Source: Clostridiales bacterium (GTDB lineage Bacteria > Bacillota > Clostridia > Christensenellales > Aristaeellaceae). From it: 13,415 bases of DNA. Shown here piece by piece: positions 11,787 through 13,415 of the stretch (the stretch's first letter is position 1; each line of letters starts with the position of its first letter). The stretch is from contig SFFC01000060.1 in the NCBI GenBank assembly GCA_004556985.1, positions 1-13,415 on the forward strand, given 5' to 3'. A program made the translations under genes and the position numbers. The notes under the pieces were generated by a model. The model had not been told where the DNA came from. It saw nothing but the letters and a program-made list of their open reading frames with translations, and ran no database searches.

Positions 11787-12731
11787 ATGCTTGAAAATCT
11801 GATTCTGTCCATCAACATCGTGCTGCCGCTGCTGCTGGTGATGCTGGCGGGCTGCGCGGCGAGCCGGGCAAGGCTCTGCTCCGAGACGACGATCACGCAG
11901 ATGAACAACGTCTGCTTCCGGCTGTTTCTGCCAATCCTGCTGATGAACAACATCCGCCGGGCCGATCTGGCGGAAGCGGAGGGGCTTTCCGTGCTGCTGT
12001 ACGCGATGATCGGCCTGGTGCTGCTGTTCATCGTGCTGATGGCGCTGGTGCCGCGGCTGGTGAAGGCGGACGCGCAGCGGGGCGTCGTCGTGCAGGCGCT
12101 GTTCCGCTCGAACTACGCGCTCTTCGGCATGGCGGTTCTTGCGAGCATGTATCCCGGCGAGACGCTGACGCTGCCCTCGCTGATGATTCCGGCGACGGTG
12201 CCGGTGTATAACGTTTTGGCGGTCATCTGCCTGGAGGCCTTCCGCGGCGGCAGCGTCAGCCCCGCGAAGCTGATCAAAAAGATCGCGGCGAACCCGCTGA
12301 TCCTGGGCAGTCTGCTGGGCATTGTGCTGATGCTGCTGGGCAACCCGCTGCCGGTGTTTCTGGACGAAGCGCTGCTCGACCTGGGCGGCATCGCGACGCC
12401 GCTGGCGCTGTTCATCCTGGGCGCGTCGTTCAGGCTGGAGGCGCTGCGCGGCAATGGGCGGCTCATCGGCGCCGTGACGCTGGGCAAGCTGGTCGTCGTG
12501 CCGCTGGCGATGCTGCTGCCGGCCATCCTGATCGCGGGCTACCGCGGGCAGGCGCTCGCGAGCCTGCTGATCGCCTTCGGCGGGCCGATTGCGGTCTCCT
12601 CCTTCACGATGGCGCAGCAGATGGACGGAGACGCCGACCTGGCGGCAGAGCTGGTCGTCTCCACGACGATCTTCTCGGTCTTTACGCTGTTTGTCTTCAT
12701 CTTTGTCTTCAAAACGCTGGGGCTCGTCTGA
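11787..12731 (+). CDS. AEC-family (auxin efflux carrier-like) membrane transporter
   Basis: Integral membrane protein of 314 residues with about ten hydrophobic segments in the two-by-five arrangement of the AEC family, which exports or exchanges organic acids such as malate in some bacteria. Family hallmarks are the unwound-helix segment FRSNYALFGMAVL in the first half and the PLALFILGASF and FGGPIAVSSFTMA segments in the second. The substrate cannot be told. ATG at 11787 has GAGGAA 10 nt upstream. It lies 30 nt after trmD and 21 nt before the GTPase gene with no terminator on either side, so it is probably part of the same transcript although its role seems unrelated. Confidence 0.9.
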   Translation: MLENLILSINIVLPLLLVMLAGCAASRARLCSETTITQMNNVCFRLFLPILLMNNIRRADLAEAEGLSVLLYAMIGLVLLFIVLMALVPRLVKADAQRGVVVQALFRSNYALFGMAVLASMYPGETLTLPSLMIPATVPVYNVLAVICLEAFRGGSVSPAKLIKKIAANPLILGSLLGIVLMLLGNPLPVFLDEALLDLGGIATPLALFILGASFRLEALRGNGRLIGAVTLGKLVVVPLAMLLPAILIAGYRGQALASLLIAFGGPIAVSSFTMAQQMDGDADLAAELVVSTTIFSVFTLFVFIFVFKTLGLV

Positions 12732-12752
12732 TCGCCCGGAAAGGGGAACGAT

Positions 12753-13415
12753 ATGAAGCTGACCCTCGGCGTCGCTGCCCATGTCGACGCGGGCAAGACG
12801 ACGCTCTGCGAGCAGATGCTGCGCCACGCGGGCGTGCTGCGCCGCTGCGGGCGCGTCGACCACGGCGACGCGTTTATGGATGACAGCCCACTGGAGCGGG
12901 CGCGCGGCATCACCATTTTCTGCGAACAGGCCTCCTTTGACCTCGACAGCGGGGGTGGGGAGGCTATTTGCGTCACGCTGATGGACACGCCCGGCCACGT
13001 CGACTTTGCGGGCGAGATGGAGCGCGCGCTCTGTGTGCTCGACGCGGCGCTGCTGGTCGTCTCCTGCGCGGAGGGCGTGCAGAGCCACACGGTGACGCTG
13101 TTTAGGATGCTCACCAGGCGGGGGATCCCGACGCTCATCTTCCTGAACAAGACGGACAGGGAGGGCGCCGATGTCGCGCGCGTGATGGGACAGATGAAGC
13201 GGCTGCTCAGCGACGACTGCGTGCTCATGGCGCAGGCGGACGATGTGCTGCGCGAGGAGCTGGCCGCGAGGGATGAGAAACTGCTGGAAAAGCACTTTGA
13301 CGCCGCGGCCCAAAGGGCGGACTATTTGCGCGCCGCGCAGCGCTGCGTGGCCGCGAGGACGCTCTTTCCGGTGTTTGCGGGCAGCGCGCTGTGCGACACG
13401 GGCGTCGACGCGCTG
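12753..13415 (+). CDS. TetM/EF-G-like translational GTPase (N-terminal part, cut by window edge)
   Basis: The frame is open from ATG 12753 to the right edge (221 residues); a full family member has about 640-900. All GTPase motifs are intact: G1 AHVDAGKT (9-16), G2 RGITI (51-55), G3 DTPGH (78-82), G4 NKTD (132-135) and G5 SAL (211-213). The beginning MKLTLGVAAHVDAGKTTL and the stretch VDHGDAFMDDSPLERARGIT resemble the TetM/TetO ribosomal-protection group more than housekeeping EF-G. Chromosomal relatives of this kind are common in Clostridia and are often not shown to confer tetracycline resistance, so resistance should not be assumed. AAGGGGA lies about 6 nt before the start. It is last visible in the operon with trmD, consistent with a translation-related role. 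Confidence 0.9.
   Translation, partial: MKLTLGVAAHVDAGKTTLCEQMLRHAGVLRRCGRVDHGDAFMDDSPLERARGITIFCEQASFDLDSGGGEAICVTLMDTPGHVDFAGEMERALCVLDAALLVVSCAEGVQSHTVTLFRMLTRRGIPTLIFLNKTDREGADVARVMGQMKRLLSDDCVLMAQADDVLREELAARDEKLLEKHFDAAAQRADYLRAAQRCVAARTLFPVFAGSALCDTGVDAL

Noticed and set aside
10401..13313. 970-codon minus-strand open frame
   Set aside because: Antisense to trmD, the AEC transporter and the GTPase gene, all with clear motifs. Its composition (Arg, Gln, His rich) is typical of a high-GC shadow frame.

Overview
The window reads as chromosomal DNA from a high-GC member of the Firmicutes, most likely a gut Clostridia lineage such as Christensenellales or Oscillospirales. That placement is an inference. 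It rests on Gram-positive-type ribosome binding sites, near-consensus sigma-A promoters in AT-rich gaps, a lipoprotein with tandem peptidoglycan-binding repeats, a TetM-like translational GTPase and the form of the ABC sugar-transport proteins. Nearly all the sequence is coding. No tRNA, rRNA, CRISPR array or transposase was seen. The longest gene-free stretch is 3089-3451.

Left block (1-3189, minus strand): a CUT1-type carbohydrate ABC importer operon. It runs from a near-perfect promoter (3161-3189) through a solute-binding protein, a pair of hairpins in the intergenic gap, a MalF-type permease and a MalG-type permease that runs off the left edge. There is no ATPase gene in the window. Inverted repeats at the predicted transcription start suggest local repressor control.

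Middle block (3328-8380, plus strand): ychF, encoding a conserved ATPase, has its own promoter and a rho-independent terminator. The U-tract of that terminator appears to supply the -35 element of the next promoter. That promoter serves a HAD phosphatase gene, which overlaps by ATGA a 999-residue lipoprotein. The lipoprotein carries seven peptidoglycan-binding-type repeats and a C-terminal propeller-like region. The lipoprotein gene converges with a minus-strand YkgJ-type cysteine-cluster gene, and their stop codons interlock in one TTAA.

Right block (8910-13415, plus strand): the YkgJ-type gene and a five-gene operon diverge from back-to-back promoters that share the same -35 bases. After a structured leader the operon encodes an orphan beta-class DNA adenine/cytosine-N4 methyltransferase, an unrecognised 198-residue protein that looks like two copies of a small beta-barrel, TrmD (tRNA m1G37 methyltransferase), an AEC-family membrane transporter and the N-terminal half of a TetM/EF-G-like GTPase. 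Tight spacing (3 nt gap, 4 nt overlap, 30 nt gap, 21 nt gap) suggests co-transcription. The most unusual part of the window is this pairing of DNA methylation, a possible nucleic-acid-binding protein and tRNA/translation functions behind one shared-element divergent promoter.
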